Translations under genes and position numbers: made by a program
Origin: Planctomycetia bacterium
GTDB lineage: Bacteria; Planctomycetota; UBA11346
Assembly: GCA_005801395.1 (NCBI GenBank)
Contig: SYDV01000207.1
Coordinates: 1-6,940 of the forward strand
Reading direction: 5' to 3'
Length of the DNA stretch: 6,940 nt
In this document: piece by piece, positions 1 through 6,748 of the stretch
Layout: each line of letters begins with the position of its first letter
How positions within the stretch are numbered: the first letter of the stretch is position 1
The notes under the pieces: model-generated
Told to the model about the DNA's origin: nothing
The model's input: only the letters and a program-made list of their open reading frames with translations
Databases searched by the model: none

Positions 1-1404
1 ATCGTGGGTCGTGCGGGCGTGGGCGTCGACAATGTCGACTTGCCGAATGCCACTGGCGCGGGCGTCATCGTCATGAATGCCCCGCTCGGAAATATTGTTT
101 CGGCAGCTGAACACACCATCGGCATGGTGTTCGCCGTTGCGCGTTTAATTCCACAAGCACACGGCAAATTAATCTTTAAAAATGATTGGGATAAAAAATC
201 TTTTACTGGCGTTGAATTAATCGGCAAAGTATTAGGCATTGTTGGCCTGGGTAAAATTGGCAAACATGTCGCGCAAGTTTTACAAGCCGCAGGCATGTCG
301 GCCATCGCTTACGATCCGTTCTTGAGTCCGGAAGTAGCCAAAGAGCTGCGCATTGAATCCGTATCCCTAGAACAATTACTAGAACGCGCTGATTTCATTA
401 CGTTGCACACTCCACTGACTGAACAAACGCGTAATTTAATCAACGCAGACCGCTTAAAGCTGATGAAGAAAACCGCACGCATCGTCAACGTCGCGCGCGG
501 CGGCATTATTGACGAAGCAGCATTAACTGAGGCGCTGAAAGCAGGCACGATCGCTGGTGCTGCGATCGACGTTTTTGCCACGGAACCAGTTCCCGCAGAT
601 AATCCACTTTTAAATTACGTGAAAGGCGGCGCGCTGAATTGTATTTTGACCCCCCACCTCGGTGCCAGCACCGAAGAAGCACAAGTCAAAGTGTCCGTCG
701 ATATTGCCAACCAATTTAATGCATTCTTTGCCAGTGGCAAAATCATCAATGCGGTAAACGTACAATTACGCGTTGATCCCGCTATTGATGGTTATTTGGC
801 CGCCGCCGAATCGCTTGGCGCTGCTGTGGTGCAAACGTTGGACGAGCCATTAAAAGGCTTGGAAGTTATCGCTCGTGGCGATCTCGCTAAATATGACACG
901 AAACCATTAGCAACTGCGACGCTCAAGGGTGCATTGGCTAAAATTAGCGACCAAGTCGTCAACTTTGTAACCGTTGCCAAAATTGCGGTTGATCGTGGCA
1001 TTACATTGGTCAGTTCGTCCAGCGAGCAGATCAAAGGTACACAAGGTGGACCAATTGAACAACTCACCGTTAAGGCAATTACCGCTAAAGGTGAGCACAT
1101 CATTGGTGGCAGCTTGGTAAATGGCCAATTACGCGTGGTTCGTTACAATGATTATTCCATCGATTTACCAATCGGCGGACATTTGTTAGTCATGGAATAC
1201 CCAGATCGACCAGGCATGGTTGGCCGTTACGGCTCCATCTTAGGCGAAAATAAAATTAATATCGCGCGCATGGAAGTCAGTCGTATTGATGGTCGCGGTG
1301 ACGCACTCGTCATCCTCACCTTGGATGATCCAGTGCCAACTTCGGTGGTTGAAGAAATCCGCTCTACGGTCAAACCAAATAAAGCCTACAAGGTGTCGCT
1401 CTAA
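1..1404 (+). CDS. serA: D-3-phosphoglycerate dehydrogenase, long form with ACT domain (5' partial)
   Basis: Catalyses NAD-dependent oxidation of 3-phosphoglycerate to 3-phosphohydroxypyruvate, the first step of cytosolic serine synthesis. The frame is already open at base 1, so the start lies outside; by comparison with the roughly 525-residue family about 65-75 N-terminal residues are missing. The GTG at base 4 is an internal Val codon. Numbering from the first codon: the Rossmann motif GLGKIG is at 82-87, with an Asp in AYDPF near 105. The catalytic trio is Arg166 (NVARGGIIDE), Glu195 (ATEP) and His219 (TPHLGAST). An ASB-like intervening region covers about 250-390, and a C-terminal ACT domain begins near 394 (VMEYPDRPGMVG) and runs to the end. 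In this family the ACT domain commonly mediates feedback by serine; that is family knowledge, not seen here. The frame is intact to TAA at 1402. Identification is very secure. Confidence 0.97.
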   Translation: MVGRAGVGVDNVDLPNATGAGVIVMNAPLGNIVSAAEHTIGMVFAVARLIPQAHGKLIFKNDWDKKSFTGVELIGKVLGIVGLGKIGKHVAQVLQAAGMSAIAYDPFLSPEVAKELRIESVSLEQLLERADFITLHTPLTEQTRNLINADRLKLMKKTARIVNVARGGIIDEAALTEALKAGTIAGAAIDVFATEPVPADNPLLNYVKGGALNCILTPHLGASTEEAQVKVSVDIANQFNAFFASGKIINAVNVQLRVDPAIDGYLAAAESLGAAVVQTLDEPLKGLEVIARGDLAKYDTKPLATATLKGALAKISDQVVNFVTVAKIAVDRGITLVSSSSEQIKGTQGGPIEQLTVKAITAKGEHIIGGSLVNGQLRVVRYNDYSIDLPIGGHLLVMEYPDRPGMVGRYGSILGENKINIARMEVSRIDGRGDALVILTLDDPVPTSVVEEIRSTVKPNKAYKVSL

Positions 1405-1423
1405 AAACTGAGCCCTTTTGTTT

Positions 1424-1449
1424 GACGTGAGCACGTCGGCATTCCGACG
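1424..1449. other. Overlapping small inverted repeats downstream of serA
   Basis: Two perfect 6-base inverted repeats share bases. GACGTG (1424-1429) pairs with CACGTC (1432-1437) around AG, and CGTCGG (1434-1439) pairs with CCGACG (1444-1449) around CATT. Since 1434-1437 belongs to both, the two hairpins exclude each other in RNA. The second could be a weak 3' hairpin for the serA transcript, but no T-run follows it, so it is not a canonical intrinsic terminator. The first, with only a 2-base centre, reads better as a dyad DNA site than as an RNA hairpin. Confidence 0.35.
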
Positions 1450-1493
1450 AAGAACATTATCGTCAAGTCTGCTCTTAAAGATCCTGCGAAAGG

Positions 1494-1570
1494 ATTAACC
1501 ACAAAGGGCACAGAGCACACGGAGTGAAAGATGTATTTTCTCTGTGTGTTCTGTGATATTTGTGGTTAAT
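1494..1570. repeat. Large imperfect palindrome of the ACCACA...CACAGAG intergenic type
   Basis: Two 31-base arms (1494-1524 and 1540-1570) flank a 15-base centre. Aligned as reverse complements they match at 26 of 31 positions, with a perfect outer block of 12 (ATTAACCACAAA). Three of the five differences become G-U pairs in RNA, leaving two G/A mismatches, so a transcript could fold into a very long hairpin. From memory, closely similar palindromes built on ACCACAGAG and CACAGAG recur between genes in many unrelated bacteria; their function is not settled. It lies between serA and the di-iron protein gene and could work as a bidirectional transcription barrier or be a mobile non-coding repeat. 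No T-tract follows on either side. Confidence 0.75.
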
Positions 1571-1593
1571 AGCTTCAGCTAATCGAATAAAGC

Positions 1594-1606
1594 CGACAAA
1601 GTGTCG
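1594..1606 (+). other. Small perfect hairpin in the leader of the di-iron protein gene
   Basis: CGACA (1594-1598) and TGTCG (1602-1606) form a 5-base perfect stem with a 3-base AAG loop, about 57 bases before the ATG at 1664. It is short and may be chance. It is listed because it lies in the otherwise featureless stretch between the large palindrome and the gene. Confidence 0.2.
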
Positions 1607-1654
1607 CCGAAACGCGATTGCCGCTCTTTTGATCAGTAAAACGAACCCAGCAAC

Positions 1655-1658
1655 GGAG
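1655..1658 (+). promoter_or_regulatory. Ribosome binding site fixing the start at 1664
   Basis: GGAG stands 5 bases before the ATG at 1664, and a TAATAA just upstream closes the frame. This makes 1664 a clear start for the di-iron protein. Confidence 0.7.
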
Positions 1659-1663
1659 TAATA

Positions 1664-2242
1664 ATGCCGAGTGCTGAACAGCGATTAATACAGATATTAC
1701 GTGCCGCACATGCTGGTGAACATGCAGCGGCTTTGGCTTATCATGGACATGCACGTTCACTCCGACCTGGGAATGAACGTGATATGTTCTTGCGCATTGG
1801 CGCTGAAGAAACGGCACATCGCGCCCGCGTTAGAGAAATGCTGAGCGACCTTGGCGCAACACCAGCTCCACGCCGTGAATTTATTTTTATGCTCATTGGT
1901 CGCACGCTGTCCGCCCTGTGCCATGTCAGCGGCTGGTTCGCACCGATGTACGGAGCCGGTTGGATTGAACGACGTAATATACAAGAATATGTCGAAGCAG
2001 AACGCTTTGCCCGAGCAGCTGGATACCACGCTTTCGCGGATGAATTACTCACCATGGCACAAGTTGAATGGGACCATGAACAATATTTTCGCGCCTGCGT
2101 CGCGCGACATTGGTTACATCGCCTTATTCCACTCTGGTCACACCCGCCAGCACGTGCTGACCTTGGAATTATTTCCCCGTTACTCCCAACGGAATTATCA
2201 CACACGTCTGCGGCACCGTTTCCACCAACGGCAAAACCGTAA
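1664..2242 (+). CDS. COQ7-like ferritin-fold di-iron protein
   Basis: A 192-residue protein with the layout of the COQ7/demethoxyubiquinone hydroxylase family. The four-helix ligand set is visible: Glu19 in AAHAGEH, Glu49 and His52 in EETAH (ExxH), Glu108 or Glu111 in QEYVEAERF, and Glu135 with His138 in EWDHE (ExxH). A hydrophobic and aromatic middle (residues 73-100, with CHVSGWFAPMYGAGW) fits the membrane-contacting, quinone-facing part of COQ7. COQ7 proper hydroxylates demethoxyubiquinone in ubiquinone synthesis. This protein departs from the COQ7 consensus in several places, so it may be a divergent paralogue with another substrate or a rubrerythrin-like oxidoreductase. Recognisable similarity fades after about residue 165. 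The final 25 or so residues are encoded in the 74-base convergent overlap with the minus-strand gene, which explains their low-complexity Ser/Pro/Thr make-up. The gene appears to be alone; no other ubiquinone gene is in the window. Confidence 0.8.
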   Translation: MPSAEQRLIQILRAAHAGEHAAALAYHGHARSLRPGNERDMFLRIGAEETAHRARVREMLSDLGATPAPRREFIFMLIGRTLSALCHVSGWFAPMYGAGWIERRNIQEYVEAERFARAAGYHAFADELLTMAQVEWDHEQYFRACVARHWLHRLIPLWSHPPARADLGIISPLLPTELSHTSAAPFPPTAKP

Positions 2243-2585
2243 TTGCCCCAGGAGTGCGAGCGACCAACGCAATCGCGTCTTGTATCGTGGTGGCTTGCAA
2301 TGGCATGGCCCCCGAACCGGAAAACACCAAACGCTTCCAACCACGAAGCAATAAATTTGCACTGCGATTGACAATCTTATTCATCGCCTCATCAGCAGCG
2401 CTATCCATACACAACACGACTACTACGGTTTGGCCATTGGAATAAGTTGTCGTGCGACCGAGTAAGAAATCACGGATTTTTTCCTCATCAAGATTACTAA
2501 CAGGTACGTTATTATGTGCGACGACGACTGCCGCTGATAACGACAATGGGAAACTCAACAGCAAAAGAAGTATGAAATTACGCAT
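2169..2585 (-). CDS. Small PstS-like periplasmic binding protein
   Basis: A 138-residue protein with a signal peptide (MRNF, then a Leu-rich core, cleavage near SLSAA at 15-19), hence periplasmic or lipid-free exported. The mature part resembles short 'phosphate ABC transporter substrate-binding' proteins: VSNLDEEKIRDFLLGR (29-44, the L..E.I..iFLGR pattern), a T.sNGQ.V strand (residues 47-57), the GWKRLVFSG block (82-90) and the TPGAI turn (111-115). It is about half the length of classical PstS (around 320 residues), so it holds roughly one lobe. Cys59 and Cys128 could pair in the periplasm. The start at 2585 is chosen because its ATG overlaps the porin stop in TGATG and places the signal peptide correctly; the frame's further TTG at 2624 lies inside the porin gene. 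No good Shine-Dalgarno precedes the ATG, which suggests coupled translation. Its 3' end overlaps the plus-strand di-iron gene by 74 bases. Phosphate as ligand is a family label, not shown. Confidence 0.8.
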   Translation of the reverse strand: MRNFILLLLLSFPLSLSAAVVVAHNNVPVSNLDEEKIRDFLLGRTTTYSNGQTVVVVLCMDSAADEAMNKIVNRSANLLLRGWKRLVFSGSGAMPLQATTIQDAIALVARTPGAITVLPLVETVPQTCVIIPLGVTGK

Positions 2586-3772
2586 CAGAAATCGACCGTC
2601 GTCTTGAGTGCAAGAACTTGCCAATGGTCCTCAATCCCACCTGGATTATCACCTTTATTAATTCCCATTTCGCCATAAACATCACGAAATTCAAATTTAA
2701 GAGACCAGTTAGAAAGCGGCATCAGATTAGCCGCGACCACCCACGCATACGCTCGCGTACCATTACGGTCATACGCATCCACCCATGCACCTTCTACGCC
2801 AGCAAAAATATCTAGCCACCGTGTTGTGTGCCACGTTGTGTTACAATAAAGACCTTCGGTGTTATCATTTATTGGGATAACGAGGCTTGCAGCCGGAACA
2901 ACGGATTCACCACGGCCACGTAGACGTAAATATTCGACAGCAATCGTCACCAGGGACACTTCGTAGATAGCGGACACAAAACCAAATAAATAATCAGCGC
3001 GTGTATAGGACGTAAGGCCACTGGTCGTGAATAATGCGTCAACATTAAAATCATCAATATAGGTTCCGCTCAAGCGCAGCCCCAAACCATCCAGCGGCGT
3101 ATGCCAATGAAAAAATCCGCCGGCCTGCCAATCAATCGCAATTTCGTTAATTTGATTCCCTACTCCAATTTCCGAAATATAAGTCGCAAATCCTGCATCT
3201 GTGCTGTACTCTTTCTTGCCTCCGTAGATTCCATATTCACATGACCCAGCACTTCCGATATCCAATAAACCATAGGCCTTAGCACCATCGGTCGAAATAT
3301 ACAAATCTCGACTACGCAATGCATAGACCGACGGAGGAAGAAAAATCGACGCCCGCGCTGAATCAATATCCGAGGCTTCATTATAAAGACCCAGTGGCAA
3401 TTTGAAGCGGCCTACTTGTACGCCAATGGCGTCAGTTGCACGATAATCGATGTAAGCCCAATCTAATGATGGTTGGCCATTATCGTATTTAACTAAATCA
3501 CGGGCGAATATTTGCGCGCCAATGCGCACGTGATCCCATGGACGTGCAATGACATTAGCAGCCGCTTCCCAAAATTCACTGGTACCATTTTCCGTCTGCC
3601 CCAACCAATTATTTCCTTCCGTTTGTAAATAGCCAAAACTAGCGAAGCCATGCGCCTCTAAACGAAGCGCCTCAGCCCACGATGGCTCTTCAGCAGCGAC
3701 ATAGGGCACCGCCACGGCCGTGGTCATCACCACCGTAATTAATCCAACTTTTTTTCCGCGACGATACAGCAT
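2585..3772 (-). CDS. Outer-membrane porin, OprO/OprP-like or related beta-barrel
   Basis: A 395-residue protein with a Sec signal peptide (basic MLYRRGKK, hydrophobic core, cleavage after VAA near residue 27). The mature part alternates aromatic and polar residues in many short strands and ends in TTVDF; a terminal Phe preceded by alternating hydrophobics is the usual BAM signal for outer-membrane barrels. Internal landmarks are GRFKLPLGLYNE (121-132), FLPPSVY (144-150) and STDGAKAYG (160-168), which I associate with the COG3746-type porins. Length fits a 16- to 18-strand barrel. It has two cysteines (178 and 310), unusual in porins. The start ATG at 3772 overlaps the kinase stop in TGATG, and GAGGAAA (3781-3787) lies 8 bases upstream inside the kinase gene, so it has its own ribosome binding site as well as coupling. 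Likely role: passage of a small solute or anion sensed or bound by the neighbouring products; the solute is unknown. Confidence 0.82.
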   Translation of the reverse strand: MLYRRGKKVGLITVVMTTAVAVPYVAAEEPSWAEALRLEAHGFASFGYLQTEGNNWLGQTENGTSEFWEAAANVIARPWDHVRIGAQIFARDLVKYDNGQPSLDWAYIDYRATDAIGVQVGRFKLPLGLYNEASDIDSARASIFLPPSVYALRSRDLYISTDGAKAYGLLDIGSAGSCEYGIYGGKKEYSTDAGFATYISEIGVGNQINEIAIDWQAGGFFHWHTPLDGLGLRLSGTYIDDFNVDALFTTSGLTSYTRADYLFGFVSAIYEVSLVTIAVEYLRLRGRGESVVPAASLVIPINDNTEGLYCNTTWHTTRWLDIFAGVEGAWVDAYDRNGTRAYAWVVAANLMPLSNWSLKFEFRDVYGEMGINKGDNPGGIEDHWQVLALKTTVDF

Positions 3773-6585
3773 CAGCGTACTTTCCTCGAACTTAAAACCG
3801 CTGCGTCCAACACACGCTCAAGATCAGCCAAACGATATGGTTTGCACAACTGTGCATAAAAGCCTTCCTTTTTTAATTGTTCTTGCGATACATCACGGGC
3901 AAAACCACTACACAAAATGGCCGGAATATTCTCTCGTTGCGTCCGCAGCACACGTAAACAATCAACGCCACGCATGCCAGGCATTTCCATATCCAATAAT
4001 ACGACTTCAATCCGCTCATGATGACGTGAGAATATTTCAATGGCAGCATTACCGTCCGCTGCTTCAATTACTTCATAACCCAACACTTCTAATAATTGCC
4101 GCCCAACAGAACGAACCATTTCCTCGTCATCAAGGATTAACACGACGCCACGATCTGTTCGTGGAGGAACAACTTTATCGATAAAAGAACTTGTCACTCC
4201 TTCGCGTGACAACGGTAGATAAAGAAAAAAAGTAGTACCTTTATTCGGCGCACTTTCCAAGGCGATGGATCCTCGATGATCAACAATCATCCCGTAAACC
4301 GCAGCCAAGCCCAAGCCGGTTCCCTTACCCACGGCTTTGGTCGTATAAAATGGCTCAAACACATGTGGCTGAACGTCGATGGGAATGCCTGAACCCGTAT
4401 CACAAACAGACATTTCCAAATAGGTACCTGACTTTAATGGCACAATTAGTCGTGGCTCATCTTCCACTTCAATATCAGCTAATCTCGTCTTAATGGTTAT
4501 TTGTCCACCAGTCGGCATCGCATCACGTGCATTGAGGGCCAAATTAATAATCGCATTCTGTAGTTGAGCCGCATCTCCCGTCACCATGCACGGTGACGCG
4601 TTCAACGACAAGCGAATCTCAATACGTTTATCAATACTATGCCCCAACATCGTGGCGCTATCACGTACGACTTGATGCAAGTCAACTTGCTGACGTTGTG
4701 ATTGTCCTTTGCGCGCAAAAGTCAGCAATTTACGCGTCAGACCCGCTGCTCGATCACACGTGGTTAAAATACTGCGCAAATGTCGCTGCATATCGACATG
4801 AGCTGCCGGATCATGGGTCAGTAATTCGGTCGCACCCATTATACCAGCTAACATGTTATTAAAATCATGGGCAACGCCACCTGCCAATTGTCCCAATGAT
4901 TCTAATTTTTGGCCTTGGCGAAGTTGTCGCTCCATGACGTTTCGTGTGGTGACGTCACGAATAACCGCCAACAAACGATTGGCACCGGGTAAATGAACCC
5001 GCGCTAAACCAACTTCAGCGTCAAAATGATTGCCTTGTCGACGGCACATGATCAAGGGTAAATGCTGGGTTTTTCCCTCGTTTGCCGCTTTTGCAAATTC
5101 ATCCCATCGCTTTACTCCATCTTCTGAATTCATTTGCTCTACTTTAATTAATGCCACAGGAGCTAAGCCCAAAAGTCCTTGTTCATGAGCACCAAACAGA
5201 TCTACCGCTCGTGGATTTGCTTCGGTAATAATACCATCCGTAATCACGATAACCGCATCTGCAGCACTATCGATAAGAGCGCGCGACAATTCTTCGCGTT
5301 CGCGCAAGGTCTCATTACTCTGACGTAACTCCGCTTCACGTTCAGCAATGATTTTTGCCATCGTGGTGAAATGGCGCGACAAATCACCAATTTCGTCTTG
5401 ACGATGTTCATACAAGGTTGGCGTTTGTTTAGGATCAGCCGCCACCAGCGAGGTTGCGCTTGTTAACCGTAATAACGGTAACGAGACGCGCTGACGTAAA
5501 ACCACAATTAACAAAATACCCTGGGCACCTAATACAAACATACCCACACCAAAAATCCACGCTGCCGTTGAACGTGCCGCCGCATCAATGTCATCACGCG
5601 AATAATAGGTGGCGATGGTCCAACCGGGGCCAGGTACGCGAGACACGGACAACCAGCCATGCGACACGGGATCATGAATAATCGAGCTGCTTTCAGGTGA
5701 TACAGGAATTATCACTTGGGCACGGCGTAACACGGGATCATCTAATTGACCAACCTTTAATTTGCCGCCCGCTAATTGAATGGGTTTGAGCGCTCCAGTT
5801 GCCGCAAGAGCGTGTCCTAATTTATCATAGACGACGGTCTTGGTGACACCGGCTTCGTCGCCGACGCTGCGCTGCATGATTTCATGAATCGGTAATAATT
5901 GACTAATCGAAATGCGACCAATTCCAGAAACATCACGAGCAATACTCGCTGAAATAAGCCATCGATCCGACGCTGGTTCAATAAATGCATACGACCACAT
6001 GAATTGATCGGCTTGCGTTAAATTCGCTTGTTCGGCCGGCAATAAAATCGGGTCACCCGGCAGCATCGCCGCAACTAATTCAACCTGCTCCGGCCCCCAC
6101 GTTGCCATCCATTTTCCAGAGACGGCAATGGTCATATTGGCGGGATATTCGGCAAAGGTGTTGCCTAGTTCATCTAATAAATCTCGTGCACACGTTGCCG
6201 CGTCAACTTGCATTTGATCACGAGCCGCATCACCTATCACGATAGCAGCTAATGGTGGCGCACGGTCTAACGGTAATTGACGACGAGTGCCGTCCTCTTG
6301 TATGGGAATTACTTTATTGGTGGAGATTTTTGCTTGAAGACGGCGCTCCAACACCACCGCACATTGCCGAACTTGCCGTTCAACGCGATTAATAATAGCC
6401 TGTTCGCGTAAAGCTCGCTCCTCGGCACTTTGCGCTAAGCCATTCAATTGATCGTCGCGACTGCCTTGTGTGGTCATCCAATAACTGCCCACAATCGCCA
6501 GACTAATCACCAGGATCGTTCCGCCCATGAGCGGAACGAGCGACTGACCTAACAATCCTGATTGCCAAAATGGCGGTACCGGCAT
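3772..6585 (-). CDS. CACHE-PAS hybrid sensor histidine kinase with C-terminal receiver
   Basis: Inner-membrane hybrid kinase, 937 residues from ATG 6585. Order: TM1 about 17-36; periplasmic domain about 37-341, ending in a [12 protein letters not shown] strand typical of double-CACHE sensors; TM2 about 342-363; HAMP 364-415; coiled linker; PAS 432-545; then the kinase core. The H-box is GGVAHDFNN with His573, followed by N-box Asn681 and Asn685 ([10 protein letters not shown]), G1 DTGSGI (729-734), F-box FEPFYTTK (743-750) and G2 GKGTGLGLA (753-761). The receiver has acidic Asp819/Asp820, phospho-acceptor Asp865 (LLDMEMPG), Ser893 and Lys915 (CKPY). All catalytic residues are present. The frame stays open to a TTG at 6795, but the extra 70 codons carry AGG and CTT codons that I read as atypical of the gene and would overlap the divergent gene at 6749. 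ATG 6585 puts TM1 near the N-terminus. ATG 6627 and 6528 are alternatives; none has a strong Shine-Dalgarno. No separate output domain or response regulator is in the window. Confidence 0.93.
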   Translation of the reverse strand: MPVPPFWQSGLLGQSLVPLMGGTILVISLAIVGSYWMTTQGSRDDQLNGLAQSAEERALREQAIINRVERQVRQCAVVLERRLQAKISTNKVIPIQEDGTRRQLPLDRAPPLAAIVIGDAARDQMQVDAATCARDLLDELGNTFAEYPANMTIAVSGKWMATWGPEQVELVAAMLPGDPILLPAEQANLTQADQFMWSYAFIEPASDRWLISASIARDVSGIGRISISQLLPIHEIMQRSVGDEAGVTKTVVYDKLGHALAATGALKPIQLAGGKLKVGQLDDPVLRRAQVIIPVSPESSSIIHDPVSHGWLSVSRVPGPGWTIATYYSRDDIDAAARSTAAWIFGVGMFVLGAQGILLIVVLRQRVSLPLLRLTSATSLVAADPKQTPTLYEHRQDEIGDLSRHFTTMAKIIAEREAELRQSNETLREREELSRALIDSAADAVIVITDGIITEANPRAVDLFGAHEQGLLGLAPVALIKVEQMNSEDGVKRWDEFAKAANEGKTQHLPLIMCRRQGNHFDAEVGLARVHLPGANRLLAVIRDVTTRNVMERQLRQGQKLESLGQLAGGVAHDFNNMLAGIMGATELLTHDPAAHVDMQRHLRSILTTCDRAAGLTRKLLTFARKGQSQRQQVDLHQVVRDSATMLGHSIDKRIEIRLSLNASPCMVTGDAAQLQNAIINLALNARDAMPTGGQITIKTRLADIEVEDEPRLIVPLKSGTYLEMSVCDTGSGIPIDVQPHVFEPFYTTKAVGKGTGLGLAAVYGMIVDHRGSIALESAPNKGTTFFLYLPLSREGVTSSFIDKVVPPRTDRGVVLILDDEEMVRSVGRQLLEVLGYEVIEAADGNAAIEIFSRHHERIEVVLLDMEMPGMRGVDCLRVLRTQRENIPAILCSGFARDVSQEQLKKEGFYAQLCKPYRLADLERVLDAAVLSSRKVR
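3781..3787 (-). promoter_or_regulatory. Ribosome binding site for the porin, inside the kinase gene
   Basis: On the minus strand GAGGAAA lies 8 bases upstream of the porin ATG at 3772. It supports that start and suggests the porin can be initiated independently as well as by coupling to the kinase stop. Confidence 0.6.
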
Positions 6586-6748
6586 GGGCTTACTGATGCC
6601 AAGACTTACGCCATGCTCAAGAACCATTTTGGTCAATTGGCGAACTGACTGCACGTCTGTCTCTGTCGCAAAGCCCCTATTCACCCACGCGATTTCACTC
6701 GATGAGGAAAACCTTGTGTCCCTATCCACCGAATCATCGTAAACGCCA
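6586..6748. other. Probable divergent intergenic region
   Basis: About 163 bases between the preferred kinase start (6585, minus) and the ATG of the rightmost gene (6749, plus). Promoters for both directions are expected here, but I found no convincing -35/-10 pair, sigma-54 element or strong operator dyad on either strand. A TTGACC on the minus strand (near 6639) has no acceptable -10 at 16-18 bases. If the kinase really begins at 6795 this stretch would be coding instead. Confidence 0.45.

Noticed and set aside
1494..1570. Intrinsic terminator reading of the large palindrome
   Set aside because: The hairpin is far longer than a usual terminator stem, AT-rich at its base, and lacks a T-run on either side; kept as a repeat with only a possible termination role.
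1560..1590. Sigma-70 promoter for the di-iron gene using TTGTGG and GAATAA
   Set aside because: The spacing is 19 bases or the -10 match is poor, and the -35 lies inside the palindrome arm; too weak to list.
1741..2340. Long minus-strand frame opposite the di-iron protein gene
   Set aside because: It is Ser/Arg/Cys-rich with no recognisable domain and mirrors a well-supported plus-strand gene that has a good ribosome binding site and full di-iron ligands.
1851..2354. 167-codon plus-strand frame overlapping the di-iron gene and the binding protein gene
   Set aside because: Its translation is rich in His, Arg and Cys with no domain pattern, and it crosses two better-supported genes in other frames.
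2586..2624. Extended TTG start for the small binding protein
   Set aside because: It adds a polar segment before the signal peptide and lies within the porin coding end, whereas ATG 2585 gives a proper signal peptide and a TGATG junction like the one upstream.
3720..4184. 154-codon plus-strand frame opposite the receiver end of the kinase
   Set aside because: Low-complexity His/Pro/Gln-rich translation, antisense to a conserved receiver domain; a shadow.
6586..6610. Sigma-54 (-24/-12) promoter before the kinase, from a TGGCAT...GC pattern
   Set aside because: The GG-to-GC spacing is one base short of the consensus and the site would be almost on the start codon.
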